Below, one piece after another: positions 18,650 to 27,100 of a DNA stretch of 64,000 nt. The DNA is from Candidatus Obscuribacter sp. (GTDB lineage: Bacteria > Cyanobacteriota > Vampirovibrionia > Obscuribacterales > Obscuribacteraceae): assembly GCA_016712465.1 (NCBI GenBank), contig JADJQZ010000001.1, positions 4,030,001 to 4,094,000 of the forward strand. The letters run 5' to 3'. The stretch's first letter is position 1; the number at the start of each line of letters is the position of its first letter. The notes under the pieces are model-generated. The model saw only the letters and a list, made by a program, of their open reading frames with translations. It did not search any database and was not told the DNA's origin. The position numbers were made by a program, and so were the translations under genes.

Positions 18650-18688
18650 GGAGACCTCATTGAAGTTTGAATTTTCAATGAGGTCTCC
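18650..18688 (+). promoter_or_regulatory. 15-bp perfect inverted repeat in the leader of the TadG-like gene
   Basis: Arms 18650-18664 and 18674-18688 are exact complements around a 9-nt loop. The left arm includes the GGAG that would serve a TTG start at 18660. No T-run follows, so a classic terminator is unlikely. It may cap the upstream mRNA or control translation of the next gene. Confidence 0.6.
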
Positions 18689-18707
18689 CATCCATAAGGT
18701 GAACGAA

Positions 18708-20387
18708 ATGCAAAAGCGAGCCAAAAGAGGCAGCGTATTGATAGTAATTCTGCTTACCGCCATCAGCATGGTGCTTTGCCTCTACTTCGCCGTTGATCTG
18801 GGCGTGGGCATCACAGGCGCCAGGCAATCCCATTCGGCAATAGAAGCAGCGGCCCTGGCAGCAGCCCAGGAACTTTCGGCAGTGGTAATCAAAGATCCCT
18901 ATTTCGGCTACATCGCACTGAGCGACAGGCCGCCCACGGCAGAGCATCTGCGCGGAGCCGACGGTGAGCCCTGCCCGGTCACTTCCATCAACACTCTTAT
19001 AGCCTCGGCCCGCCTGCAAATGCTTATCGCCCTGGCCCTGGAAAATGAACTTATGCAAGAGATGGCCAGGCGAGATCTGGCTCAGGCCAGAAGAGCCGCC
19101 GGGGAACTGGAGAAGCACCTTGGCCAAGCGCTTTCAAAAAACTGCAAGAACCAGTATCAAGATTCAAACGGCCGCGAAATCAAACCCTATGCAGTCGCCG
19201 AGGCAGTTTTTCGCCGGACCCTGGAAGGGAAAAATAGAGCCGACAGCATTTCTGAAAAGCAGGAATTACGGCTTGAACTAGGATATTGTCCTGGCACCGG
19301 TACAACCGTAACACCCCTGCCCGAACCACCGGGTCAAAAACCGATTTCAGAAAGATTCAATACTACGGTCAACTACCAGCCATCAAAGAATTATCCACTG
19401 GGCGGGGAAGACTTTTACCTGGCGGCAGTGGGTCCCCAGGCTTCTCTTGTCGGCACCAAAACTTTTTCAAGACCGGACGGTAAGCATATTTCATCCATCG
19501 TGAGAGCAAGCACCACCAGGCCAGTCAGTTCCCTGGCCAGACAGGACCTATCTATGGCCTTGAGTCAGGCTGCTTGCGCGCAACCGGCAGCCGAAGCTCA
19601 GGCAACAACGGCCGGTTCTCTTCTAGTAGACCTGCCGGCAGGAAAAATTTCCAACTTCCAGACGCTCTTCGATCTAATTGCGGCCAGACCAGACACCGCG
19701 TTTCCCTTGCCGGTTCTCTCACCGCAACAAGGTGACTACCCAGACGAAGCGGCTCCTCCGGTTCTGGAAGGAGGCACGGCTTGCATGACCGCCCGAGAAC
19801 TCTTCAGCGTCGGGCTATACGATTGGCTGCGCACTGCCGGAGCTAGAATTGACCCGGATTCCGTCATCAATGCCGTCAAAAACGAAAAGCTCTTTGAGGC
19901 GCAGACAAACGGCGCCAAACGATTCACCAGATTCGACCTGGGAGTAGACGGCAAAGTCTACATAACCAGAGGCTCGGAGAATCCCTTCAACTCTACAAGA
20001 GTAAATGAGAAACAACTTTACTGCTTCTCTTCCAATGCCTTCAAGACCGGGCAGGGAGAATGCACCCTGGTTTTCACGGATCAGGTACACCGCCTGGGAC
20101 CAACACAGGGAGGACGCCATGCCGGCATGCCCGCGCCGTCGCCGACAGTCAACTGGGTGGATTTGTCTACCTATTGCGGCAACGTCGATCTGGCCGACAG
20201 GCTAGGTCGTGGACACAAACTGGGTCTCGACGCCAGAGGCGACAGAAGCAAGCTGAACGACGATGGTATAGCCGCTGATGGAGCCTACTATGAACGCCCG
20301 CTCAGAGGCAGATTGGCCAATTGCCCTCATAAATCCTACTACTCAGGCGGGCTGGCCGTCTGCCTGCAACTGATGGAAGAACGCTAA
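18708..20387 (+). CDS. TadG-like pilus-assembly/secreted protein with one N-terminal membrane anchor
   Basis: 559 residues from ATG 18708 (AAGG 8 nt upstream); an in-frame TTG at 18660 also has an SD, but it lies inside a long hairpin. The N-terminus RGSVLIVILLTAISMVLCLY and then VDLGVGITGARQSHSAIEAAALAAAQ is the standard TadE/TadG layout: a positively charged residue, one membrane helix, then a helix rich in small residues. The remaining ~450 residues are predicted outside the membrane and match nothing I recognise; there are several Cys residues (CPVTS, NCPHKSYY). TadG proteins act as minor pilins or assembly factors with Flp pili, but no other tad gene is in the window. Confidence 0.65.
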   Translation: MQKRAKRGSVLIVILLTAISMVLCLYFAVDLGVGITGARQSHSAIEAAALAAAQELSAVVIKDPYFGYIALSDRPPTAEHLRGADGEPCPVTSINTLIASARLQMLIALALENELMQEMARRDLAQARRAAGELEKHLGQALSKNCKNQYQDSNGREIKPYAVAEAVFRRTLEGKNRADSISEKQELRLELGYCPGTGTTVTPLPEPPGQKPISERFNTTVNYQPSKNYPLGGEDFYLAAVGPQASLVGTKTFSRPDGKHISSIVRASTTRPVSSLARQDLSMALSQAACAQPAAEAQATTAGSLLVDLPAGKISNFQTLFDLIAARPDTAFPLPVLSPQQGDYPDEAAPPVLEGGTACMTARELFSVGLYDWLRTAGARIDPDSVINAVKNEKLFEAQTNGAKRFTRFDLGVDGKVYITRGSENPFNSTRVNEKQLYCFSSNAFKTGQGECTLVFTDQVHRLGPTQGGRHAGMPAPSPTVNWVDLSTYCGNVDLADRLGRGHKLGLDARGDRSKLNDDGIAADGAYYERPLRGRLANCPHKSYYSGGLAVCLQLMEER

Positions 20388-20394
20388 ATCTTAC

Positions 20395-20598
20395 TCAGTC
20401 CAAAAGCTCTGCGTCGTGAACGACATCCACCTTAATGACACCACTCTCTCCCGCTTCCCGCCCCCGGTAGCGCAAGCAGGCCTGCCGCAAGAGATACTCA
20501 ATCTGACCGTTTACACTGCGCATCTCCTGTTGAGCCCAGGACTCGATGTCCTGAAAAAGCTTCTCGTCTATTCTAATCAGGAAAGATTTACGGGCCAC
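20395..20598 (-). CDS. Arc-type ribbon-helix-helix DNA-binding protein
   Basis: 67 residues from GTG 20598 (GAGGA upstream); a TTG one codon earlier is possible. The protein begins MARKSFLIRIDEKLFQDIES and continues RSVNGQIEYLLRQA. This is a beta strand plus two helices, the ribbon-helix-helix pattern of Arc-like repressors. It follows the SPFH gene by 29 bp on the same strand. From memory, an SPFH gene followed by exactly this kind of small Arc-like gene recurs in many bacteria. It probably autoregulates the pair. Confidence 0.8.
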   Translation of the reverse strand: MARKSFLIRIDEKLFQDIESWAQQEMRSVNGQIEYLLRQACLRYRGREAGESGVIKVDVVHDAELLD

Positions 20599-20627
20599 CA
20601 AACCATCCTCGTTCCAAACTCGCGGCT

Positions 20628-21518
20628 CTAGCTATATAAAGTACCGGTGTTCACCACTGGCTGCACCTGTCCTTCACTACAGAGAACCACAAGCAGATTG
20701 CTGACCATGGCGGCTTTCCGCTCTTCATCGAGATCTACCAGTCGGGCATCTTGCAATTCCCGCAAGGCGCTCTCGACAATGCTCACCGCACCGGATACGA
20801 TGGCACGCTTAGCCGAGATAACCGCTTCCGCCTGCTGCCGCTTCAGCATGGCCATGGCGATCTCGGGCGCGTAGGCAAGATGAGCGATGCGCGCTTCGTC
20901 GATTGCAATTCCGGCTCTTGAGAGTCTCTGTTCCAACTCTGCTTTCAGGGTGTGAGAAACTTCGTCGACACCGCTTCTGAGGGTGGTATCCTCTCCATCG
21001 CCGTCATAGGCATACATATTGGCCAGGTGGCGAACGGCAGCCTCACTCTGGATGCGCACGAAGAGTTCATAACTATCTACGTCGAACATGGCCCGGGCCG
21101 GTTCGGCCACATGCCAGACAACGACGGCCCCAATTTCAATTGGATTGCCGCGTTTGTCGTTCACCTTGAGGATATCCCCGTGCAGGTTCTGCATCCTTAG
21201 AGAAATTCTGCCTCTTGAGCAAAAGGGATTGACCAGCACCAGACCATTACGCTTCACCGTGCCGCAATAGCTGCCGTAGAACATCAAGATCAAAGCGTCA
21301 TTGGGCTGAATTACGGCAAAGCCGCGCAGAACCACAATCGAAACCAGAAAGAGCCCCATCGGAGCCAGCAATACGGAAGGATCCTTGGTCCAGTGGTCCA
21401 CCAGGAGAAGCGTCTGACAGAAGTTTACTGAACTGCCAAGCAGGGCCAGCACCGCCAGACAGAGGGCAAGCCAGGAGAGGATGCCGCCAAGATGCCAGTG
21501 TGATTTTTCTATTGTCAT
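20628..21518 (-). CDS. SPFH/Band-7 domain membrane protein
   Basis: 296 residues. Two hydrophobic N-terminal segments (ILSWLALCLAVLALLGSSV and LLAPMGLFLVSIVVLRGF) are followed directly by the SPFH core: FAVIQPNDALILMFYGSYCGTV, GNPIEIGAVVVWHV, and the helical IDEARIAHLAYAPEIAMAMLKRQQAEAVISA. SPFH proteins (stomatin/flotillin relatives) form large rings that organise membrane microdomains or control proteases. An Arc-like gene follows in the same operon. Confidence 0.9.
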   Translation of the reverse strand: MTIEKSHWHLGGILSWLALCLAVLALLGSSVNFCQTLLLVDHWTKDPSVLLAPMGLFLVSIVVLRGFAVIQPNDALILMFYGSYCGTVKRNGLVLVNPFCSRGRISLRMQNLHGDILKVNDKRGNPIEIGAVVVWHVAEPARAMFDVDSYELFVRIQSEAAVRHLANMYAYDGDGEDTTLRSGVDEVSHTLKAELEQRLSRAGIAIDEARIAHLAYAPEIAMAMLKRQQAEAVISAKRAIVSGAVSIVESALRELQDARLVDLDEERKAAMVSNLLVVLCSEGQVQPVVNTGTLYS

Positions 21519-21647
21519 AGCCGCGAACCTTATTATGAAAGAAACCGAAGCGCTAGCACTTCGCTATCACAATGATATCACATTGATAACAGATGACAAG
21601 ACCCCGCCGGAGCCACCACCCCGGGGACATGTAGTGCGCCGACTGCC

Positions 21648-22880
21648 TTAGCTGCGCGACTTGACCTGGTTGCCGCCCATACACTTAGCTTCGGAAATGA
21701 GTTCGTGACAGGCGGAGAGAAGATCGTCGAATTTGTTGCCGTCCTCGGGCATAGAAGCAATACCGATGCTGACGGTCAGGGGTTGGCTCTTCAGCCCCTC
21801 CTGGTCGCCGTCATAGGACTGGCCGTGCTTTTCTTGCTTTCCTTTTTCGAGAACATTGAGAAGCGCCGCTCCCACCGAACTCTTGATCTGCTGGGCTACG
21901 CGCACAGCCTCTTCCCGGCTCATGCGGGGCAAGGCCACTATATACTCATCATGGCCAAAGCGACAGATTACATCTACCGGACGGCTCTGGCTTGATACCA
22001 CACCCGATACCGCAGTCAAAACCGCCTTGGCTTGAGCGGCTCCCATGGGCGCGTCACTCTTCTTGGCACTATCCACATGAATAAGCATGAGAGAAAGCCT
22101 GTCCCCGAAGAATCGAGAGCGTTCAATTTCTTCCGTTATGGCCAGCACGCCGCCGCGGCGATTGAGAAAACCAGTGGCCGGATCTTCACTTTCATGGGCT
22201 TCCAGCCGGCCCCTCAAACTCTCAACTTCAAACAGTTTGGCCAGATGATCGGCAATGGTGACCAGGCTCTCCACCACCAGCTTGTTCCACTTGGTCTGAG
22301 AACTGGAATCGATTTCCTGCAATAGCAGTAGACCGGCGCGCCGCTCCGGACCTTTGGTACCGGCACTATCGGGTGGTAAGAGCCGCAAAGGAATCAGATA
22401 GACACGTTCCTTGCCCACGGCTTCCATTATCTTCTTGAACATATCTCGAAAGCCTTCATCTATTTCTTCCGAAAACTTGTCCACATCTTCCACCAGATGC
22501 ACTTCCTGGGGCAAAGTGAGCAGGTGACGGGCCATCTTCTGCCCGAAAGGCGAGGCGAATTCGTGAGCCACAGCCGTTTTACCGCGTTTCACATATTCAA
22601 AAACTTCCACCTGTTGCCCGTCATCGGAGCCGGAAAGAAAGATCATGGAGCGGGCGGCGTAGAAAGTGCGCCCGATGCGATCGATCAAGCTCTGAATGTC
22701 GCCGGCATAGCTGAAGGAGAGATGCTTGCTGGTGCGCAAGACAGAACAGAGCGCTTTCAGTACCTCATCGGCATTAAAGGGCGAGAAATCAATTTCGTCG
22801 GTTCTGTAATTCAAGGCGAGCCAAATCTCAAAGGAAGGGATTTTCGTTTTTCTCTGTCCAAATATCAGTGTCCGGTCCAT
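21648..22880 (-). CDS. GAF-like plus divergent GGDEF domain protein
   Basis: 410 residues. The first ~50 are of unknown fold. About 55-240 looks like a GAF sensory domain (FYAARSMIFLSGSDDG, VYLIPLRL, RAGLLLLQE). The C-terminal part is a GGDEF domain: DPATGFLNRRGG, then RFGHDEYIVAL with GHDEY at 309-313 in place of GGDEF, and LTVSIGIASMPEDG. The second Gly of the signature is His, so diguanylate cyclase activity is doubtful; it may be a c-di-GMP or GTP sensor. The start at 22880 lies inside the MBL-hydrolase gene, overlapping its end by 53 bp; a TTG further in is another possible start. Last gene of the prs operon. Confidence 0.8.
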   Translation of the reverse strand: MDRTLIFGQRKTKIPSFEIWLALNYRTDEIDFSPFNADEVLKALCSVLRTSKHLSFSYAGDIQSLIDRIGRTFYAARSMIFLSGSDDGQQVEVFEYVKRGKTAVAHEFASPFGQKMARHLLTLPQEVHLVEDVDKFSEEIDEGFRDMFKKIMEAVGKERVYLIPLRLLPPDSAGTKGPERRAGLLLLQEIDSSSQTKWNKLVVESLVTIADHLAKLFEVESLRGRLEAHESEDPATGFLNRRGGVLAITEEIERSRFFGDRLSLMLIHVDSAKKSDAPMGAAQAKAVLTAVSGVVSSQSRPVDVICRFGHDEYIVALPRMSREEAVRVAQQIKSSVGAALLNVLEKGKQEKHGQSYDGDQEGLKSQPLTVSIGIASMPEDGNKFDDLLSACHELISEAKCMGGNQVKSRS

Positions 22881-23460
22881 GACCGGGTATCACTCTCGTA
22901 CTATCATCGAGGCAAAGGAGCCTGTCTTTGATTGACTTGATAATTTTATCGAAGGAACCACCCCAGAGATCGGTGCGTCCAATCGAGCGGCTAAAAAGCG
23001 TGTCGCCGGAAAACAAGAGACTATCCTTTTCCTGGACGCTAAAGCAGAGGCTGCCCGGCGTATGACCGGGAGTATGCAGCACGGCGGTCTTGTACTTTCC
23101 GAAACTGACTTCCTCTTCATCAGAAAGGAATTTATCCACAGGCAGAGGCTCATCGGCAGAAAGTCCGAACATAGAAGCCTGCTTGCCGAGCATGTCGTAG
23201 AGAAACTGGTCTTCCTTGTGCAGGCAAATGGAGGCGCCGGTCTTCTCCCTCATGCCGCGACTACCCATGATGTGGTCGAAATGGGCATGGGTATGGAGCA
23301 GATACTTGGGTTTCAAACCCAGTTCGGTGAGGCGACTGATGATGTCATCCACATCACCGCCCGGATCGATAACAAGTGCTTCGCCCGTCTCAGAACAACC
23401 GATGATAGAGCAGTTACAGCCCAGAGGACCGACAGGAAAGCTTTCCTGAATCAAGCTCAT
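22828..23460 (-). CDS. MBL-fold metal hydrolase (glyoxalase II-like)
   Basis: 210 residues. The dinuclear zinc site is complete: H58-A-H60-F-D62-H63 (THAHFDH), His in HTPGHTPGS, Asp in LFSGDTLF and His in VIPGHGPDT. The short length and lack of the GloB C-terminal domain place it with YcbL-like hydrolases, which act on S-lactoylglutathione or other thioesters; the true substrate is unknown. Its ATG overlaps the prs stop codon as ATGA (23457-23460), so translation is coupled. Confidence 0.9.
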   Translation of the reverse strand: MSLIQESFPVGPLGCNCSIIGCSETGEALVIDPGGDVDDIISRLTELGLKPKYLLHTHAHFDHIMGSRGMREKTGASICLHKEDQFLYDMLGKQASMFGLSADEPLPVDKFLSDEEEVSFGKYKTAVLHTPGHTPGSLCFSVQEKDSLLFSGDTLFSRSIGRTDLWGGSFDKIIKSIKDRLLCLDDSTRVIPGHGPDTDIWTEKNENPFL

Positions 23461-24455
23461 TCGAACATCTCGCTAACCGAACTGTCGTCGTGAATACGCC
23501 AGATCGCTTCACCGAGCAGCTTGGCCACGGAAAGCTGCACAATCTTGGGTGAGCCGGTGCCGGGTTCGTGGGGGATGGAATTGGTGACAATCAACTGCTC
23601 AATGGGTGAATTATCGAGACGTTCGTTGGCCGGTCCGGAGAGAACCGCATGAGTGGCGCAAGCATAGACCTTTTTGGCGCCTTCCTTAATTAGCAGCTCA
23701 GCGCCCTTGACGAGGGTACCGGCAGTATCGACCATGTCGTCGACCATGATGGCCGTCTTGCCTTCCACTTCACCAACCACACTCATCACTTCCGCCACAT
23801 TATGCTTGGTGCGGCGTTTGTCGATAATGGCGATGGGAGCGTCGTCCAGTTTCTTGGCAAAGGCTCTGGTACGAGAAACACCACCCACATCGGGGCTGAC
23901 CAGCACGATGTCTTTCAAATTGAGAGAACGCACATAGTCCAAAAGCACGGGGCTGGCGTAGAGGTGATCCACAAGAATATTGAAAAAGCCCATAATCTGC
24001 GGAGCATGCAGGTCGAGAGCCACCACTCTTTGCGCGCCGGCGGTGGTGAGCAGATCGGCTATGAGCTTGGCGGTGATGGCTTCACGACCGGCGGCCTTCC
24101 TGTCTTGCCGACCATAGCCGTAATAGGGCATGACCACGGTGATGCGACCGGCCGAGGCTCGTTTGAGGGCATCGAGCAAGATGAGCAGTTCCATCAAGTT
24201 TTCGTTGACCGGCGTGCAGGTGGGCTGAATGACGAAGCAATCGACGCCCCTGACGCTCTCTTGCAACTGCACATAAATTTCGCCGTCGGAAAAAGGCGAG
24301 ATTTTAAGCGGCGTCAGCTCCAGGCCCAGGTGTTCCGCCACCTCTTTGGCCAGTTCCGGATTGGCGGTGCCGGAGAGGATCTTGAGATCGAGCTTGGCGC
24401 CTGACAAGCCTTGCTGTCTGGCGGGCATCTGAGCAACCACTGGCATTAACCTCAT
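23457..24455 (-). CDS. prs: Ribose-phosphate pyrophosphokinase
   Basis: 332 residues. Class I PRPP synthase features: ISPFSDGEIYVQLQESVRG, VVMPYYGYGRQDRK, the ATP/Mg motif VALDLHAPQIMGFF, and the PRPP-binding loop AIMVDDMVDTAGTL. It makes PRPP from ribose-5-phosphate and ATP for nucleotide, His and Trp synthesis. The N-terminus carries about 20 extra residues before LKILSGTANPELA. First gene of a three-gene minus-strand operon with the MBL hydrolase and GGDEF genes. Confidence 0.97.
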   Translation of the reverse strand: MRLMPVVAQMPARQQGLSGAKLDLKILSGTANPELAKEVAEHLGLELTPLKISPFSDGEIYVQLQESVRGVDCFVIQPTCTPVNENLMELLILLDALKRASAGRITVVMPYYGYGRQDRKAAGREAITAKLIADLLTTAGAQRVVALDLHAPQIMGFFNILVDHLYASPVLLDYVRSLNLKDIVLVSPDVGGVSRTRAFAKKLDDAPIAIIDKRRTKHNVAEVMSVVGEVEGKTAIMVDDMVDTAGTLVKGAELLIKEGAKKVYACATHAVLSGPANERLDNSPIEQLIVTNSIPHEPGTGSPKIVQLSVAKLLGEAIWRIHDDSSVSEMFE

Positions 24456-24510
24456 AAATTAAGTTTGGCTGACGGCTGTAACTGAAGGTCAGTTTAAAGA
24501 TAATGGGCTA

Positions 24511-24516
24511 ATTATA
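24511..24516 (-). promoter_or_regulatory. Possible -10 element of the prs operon
   Basis: A perfect TATAAT on the minus strand, 55 bp before the prs start codon. No convincing -35 at the right distance, so support is limited. Confidence 0.3.
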
Positions 24517-24643
24517 GGCACCCGCAAAGAAGAAAAGAAGCTCTAAGCTCTCATTTAGCAAAGGTTAAAGGGGAATAGAAGCTAATATCAGACTGCTTCT
24601 TTGAGATTTAATGCAAACTGGCACCCTTGACAGACCCCCGGCT

Positions 24644-25921
24644 TCAGGGCAGGAAGGAGGAGGGTGCGGCCGCGGCGCACTGGTTGAGGGCGCCAAGGAG
24701 CGCCGTCTTCACATGAAGATAAGAAAGTCCGCCCTGCAAATAGGCCGCATAGGGCTCCCGCAGCGGGCCATCGGCTGAAAGCTCGATAGTGGCCCCTTCC
24801 ACAAAACTGCCCCCGGCCATAATCACCTCGTCATCGTAACCGGGCATACCACTTGGTTCCGGCGCCACATGGGCATTGACCGGCGAATAACTCTGCAAAG
24901 CCCGGCAAAAGTTTATTAGCCGCTGCCTGTTGCCGAATTCAATCGCCTGAATAATGTCGAAGCGCCGGGCAAGCGGCGAGGGATCCACCTTTAAACCAAG
25001 CCTGGCCAGACAAGAGGCCGCCAGCATGGCCCCTTTCACGGCACCGGAAACTACGGAAGGAGCCAGAAAGAGCCCCTGGAAAACGAGGCGATTTTGATTG
25101 AAGGTGACGCCCAGGTGCCCGCCAATTCCGGGAGCTGTCAGTCTGATCAAGGAATTTTCCACCAGGGTCTTCTTGCCGGCCACATAGCCGCCGGTCAGAG
25201 CCAGTCCGCCGCCGGGGTTCTTAATCAAGCTTCCAGCCATGAGATCGGCGCCAAGAGCCACGGGTTCGTGCTCTTCCACAAACTCGCCATAACAGTTATC
25301 AACAAAAACGTGAGCCCCGGCGTCCACCTCTTTCACGAGGGCGGCCAGGCGCTTTATGGCCTGATTGGAAAGGGTGGGGCGCTCGGTGGAATAGCCGCGG
25401 GATTTCTGAATGTGGTAGAGCCTGGCCGGAGCAACCGCCGCCAGTTCGGCACGGATTTCGCCATCACTTGCGGTATCAAGCATATTGGTCAGGTCAAGCT
25501 CTTCGTACTTGACGCCCAGATGCACAAGGGAACCATGACTGTGAGCGGAGGCACCAATTACCTGGTTGAGAGTATCGTAGGGCTTGCCCGTCAGAACCAC
25601 CAGTTTGTCACCGGGGGCCAAATTTCCGAAAAGCGCACAGGCAATGGCATGGGTACCGGAGACCATCTGCATCCTCACGGCCGCCGCCTCGCATTCGAAG
25701 ACATCGGCAAAAATGGCGTCCATAGCCTCTCTGCCGCAATCGTCTATACCGTAGCCGGTGTGTTCGGCAAAGAATTCCTCCGTCAGCTTATTGGCGGCAA
25801 AGGCTCTCAGCACCCGCTCCTGGTTCAGCAGGGCAATGCGCTCCACTTCCTGGAAGCTCTCAAAAAGTTCCTTTTCACAGTCGAGCAAAAGCTCGCTCAT
25901 AGAGATTGCACCGGATACCAA
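24644..25921 (-). CDS. PLP-dependent lyase of the aluminium-resistance / methionine gamma-lyase-like family
   Basis: 425 residues from TTG 25921 (AAAGGTGG at 6 nt); ATG 25900 (MSELLLDCEK) is an alternative. Fold-type I PLP features: RMQMVSGTHAIACALFGNL, VFVDNCYGEFVEEHEP and the Schiff-base lysine K234 in GSLIKNPGGG. GYVAGKKTLVENSLIRLTAPGIG is characteristic of the family once named aluminium resistance protein, now grouped with methionine gamma-lyase-like enzymes. The substrate has not been settled for most members. It is divergent from comF. Confidence 0.9.
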   Translation of the reverse strand: MVSGAISMSELLLDCEKELFESFQEVERIALLNQERVLRAFAANKLTEEFFAEHTGYGIDDCGREAMDAIFADVFECEAAAVRMQMVSGTHAIACALFGNLAPGDKLVVLTGKPYDTLNQVIGASAHSHGSLVHLGVKYEELDLTNMLDTASDGEIRAELAAVAPARLYHIQKSRGYSTERPTLSNQAIKRLAALVKEVDAGAHVFVDNCYGEFVEEHEPVALGADLMAGSLIKNPGGGLALTGGYVAGKKTLVENSLIRLTAPGIGGHLGVTFNQNRLVFQGLFLAPSVVSGAVKGAMLAASCLARLGLKVDPSPLARRFDIIQAIEFGNRQRLINFCRALQSYSPVNAHVAPEPSGMPGYDDEVIMAGGSFVEGATIELSADGPLREPYAAYLQGGLSYLHVKTALLGALNQCAAAAPSSFLP

Positions 25922-26012
25922 CTTTAACCACCTTTAGTGTTGCATCTGAAGACTTGCAGAAAGTCGCTCTCATTTTGAACTATTTTCTTCGCTTTTACGT
26001 CTTATTGAAAGT

Positions 26013-26825
26013 ATGAACACAAAATCCTTAAAGGTCATCCATAGCCTCTGCCGGTCGTTCGCCATAAAAGTTCTCGGCGAGCTGACCCGAAGCAAGTGCT
26101 GCCTCTGCCGTCGGGGCGAAGTTGTCGCCACCGCTTTCGGTGGCAGCATTAGCTTACCGCACCGACTCTGCCCTGCCTGCTTCAACAAGCTCAGGCAGCC
26201 CATTTTAACAGGCTACCTGCTGGTACAAGAAAAGCCCGTGCCCTTCTTCTGCGCCGGCGCCTACGAAGGTATTTTTCAAAGCCTCATCCATAAAATCAAA
26301 TACCAGGGCGAGGCGGCACTCTGCTTCGACCTGGCCATTGTTTTAGATAAACTCACAGGGGAGTTCCTCAAGCCCGAAATCAACTATCTCTTGTTGCCCA
26401 TCCCCTTGCACCCCAAAAGACGGAGAGAGAGAGGCTACAACCAGTGCGAACTTTTAGCAAAGTCCCTTTGCCGCCGCAAAGGCAAGGCCGCTCTTACCTA
26501 TAAACCGCTTTTGCTGAGAGCAAAAGACACCCCGCCCCAACACTCTCTGACAAGACAGGAGCGAATTGCCAACGTCAAAAGCGTCTTTGCCCTCAAAAAG
26601 GGAGCGGCAAACACCATCAAAGATCGCCATGTCATTTTGCTTGATGATGTACTCACTTCCGGTGCCACCGCCCATGAGGCAGCTCTGTTGCTGCTCTCGG
26701 CAGGCGCCCGGGAAGTAGTGGTGCTAACCCTGGCCCGCACCATCAAGAAATGGGATGGGCTGAAAACTAGGCCTGCACCTTTTGAAACATCGGCGCTACT
26801 CGGCAAGGGCGCACATCCACCTTGA
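26013..26825 (+). CDS. comF: ComF-family phosphoribosyltransferase
   Basis: 270 residues. An N-terminal zinc-ribbon pair (CCLCRRG and LCPACFNKL) is followed by the middle motif LIHKIKYQGEA, then LLPIPLHPKRRRERGYNQCE, TPPQHSLTRQERIANV and the PRPP loop HVILLDDVLTSGATAHEA. ComF helps import single-stranded DNA during natural transformation in competent bacteria; elsewhere its role is less clear. The last ~20 codons overlap the convergent YciI-like gene by 59 bp. Confidence 0.92.
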   Translation: MNTKSLKVIHSLCRSFAIKVLGELTRSKCCLCRRGEVVATAFGGSISLPHRLCPACFNKLRQPILTGYLLVQEKPVPFFCAGAYEGIFQSLIHKIKYQGEAALCFDLAIVLDKLTGEFLKPEINYLLLPIPLHPKRRRERGYNQCELLAKSLCRRKGKAALTYKPLLLRAKDTPPQHSLTRQERIANVKSVFALKKGAANTIKDRHVILLDDVLTSGATAHEAALLLLSAGAREVVVLTLARTIKKWDGLKTRPAPFETSALLGKGAHPP

Positions 26826-27072
26826 GCCAAACCTCACCGGTGACATAGGGCTCTACCTTGAGCCACTTATCCAGTTCTTCCCGGGTGGGGAAGTCCACCA
26901 CCAAAATCGAACCCACCATTTTCTCGTTGTCATCGAGAAGGGCAGTGGCAAACAAAAGCGTGCCGGAAGCTTTCATCTTCTCGGCGCCTTTGAGATGTTC
27001 TTCTCGCTTATGCAAACGACGTTCCAGCGCCTTAGGGTCTTCGCCGTCATATCCAGTTACTACAAATTGCAT
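26767..27072 (-). CDS. YciI-like protein
   Basis: 101 residues, ferredoxin-like fold of the YciI family: MQFVVTGYDGEDPKALERRL, GTLLFATALLDDNEKMVGS and FPTREELDKWLKVEPYV. The conserved His (HKREEH) and Asp (VDFPTREE) are present. Members may be small enzymes, but substrates are mostly unknown. AAGGAC precedes the ATG. It follows hemL by 28 bp and is probably cotranscribed. It overlaps comF tail-to-tail by 59 bp. Confidence 0.88.
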   Translation of the reverse strand: MQFVVTGYDGEDPKALERRLHKREEHLKGAEKMKASGTLLFATALLDDNEKMVGSILVVDFPTREELDKWLKVEPYVTGEVWLKVDVRPCRVAPMFQKVQA

Positions 27073-27100
27073 GTCCTTAACTCCGCCGGATTGGTCTCAC

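Noticed and set aside
25970..26203. 77-codon minus frame overlapping comF
   Set aside because: comF has zinc-ribbon and PRPP motifs on the plus strand; the minus frame is a shadow.
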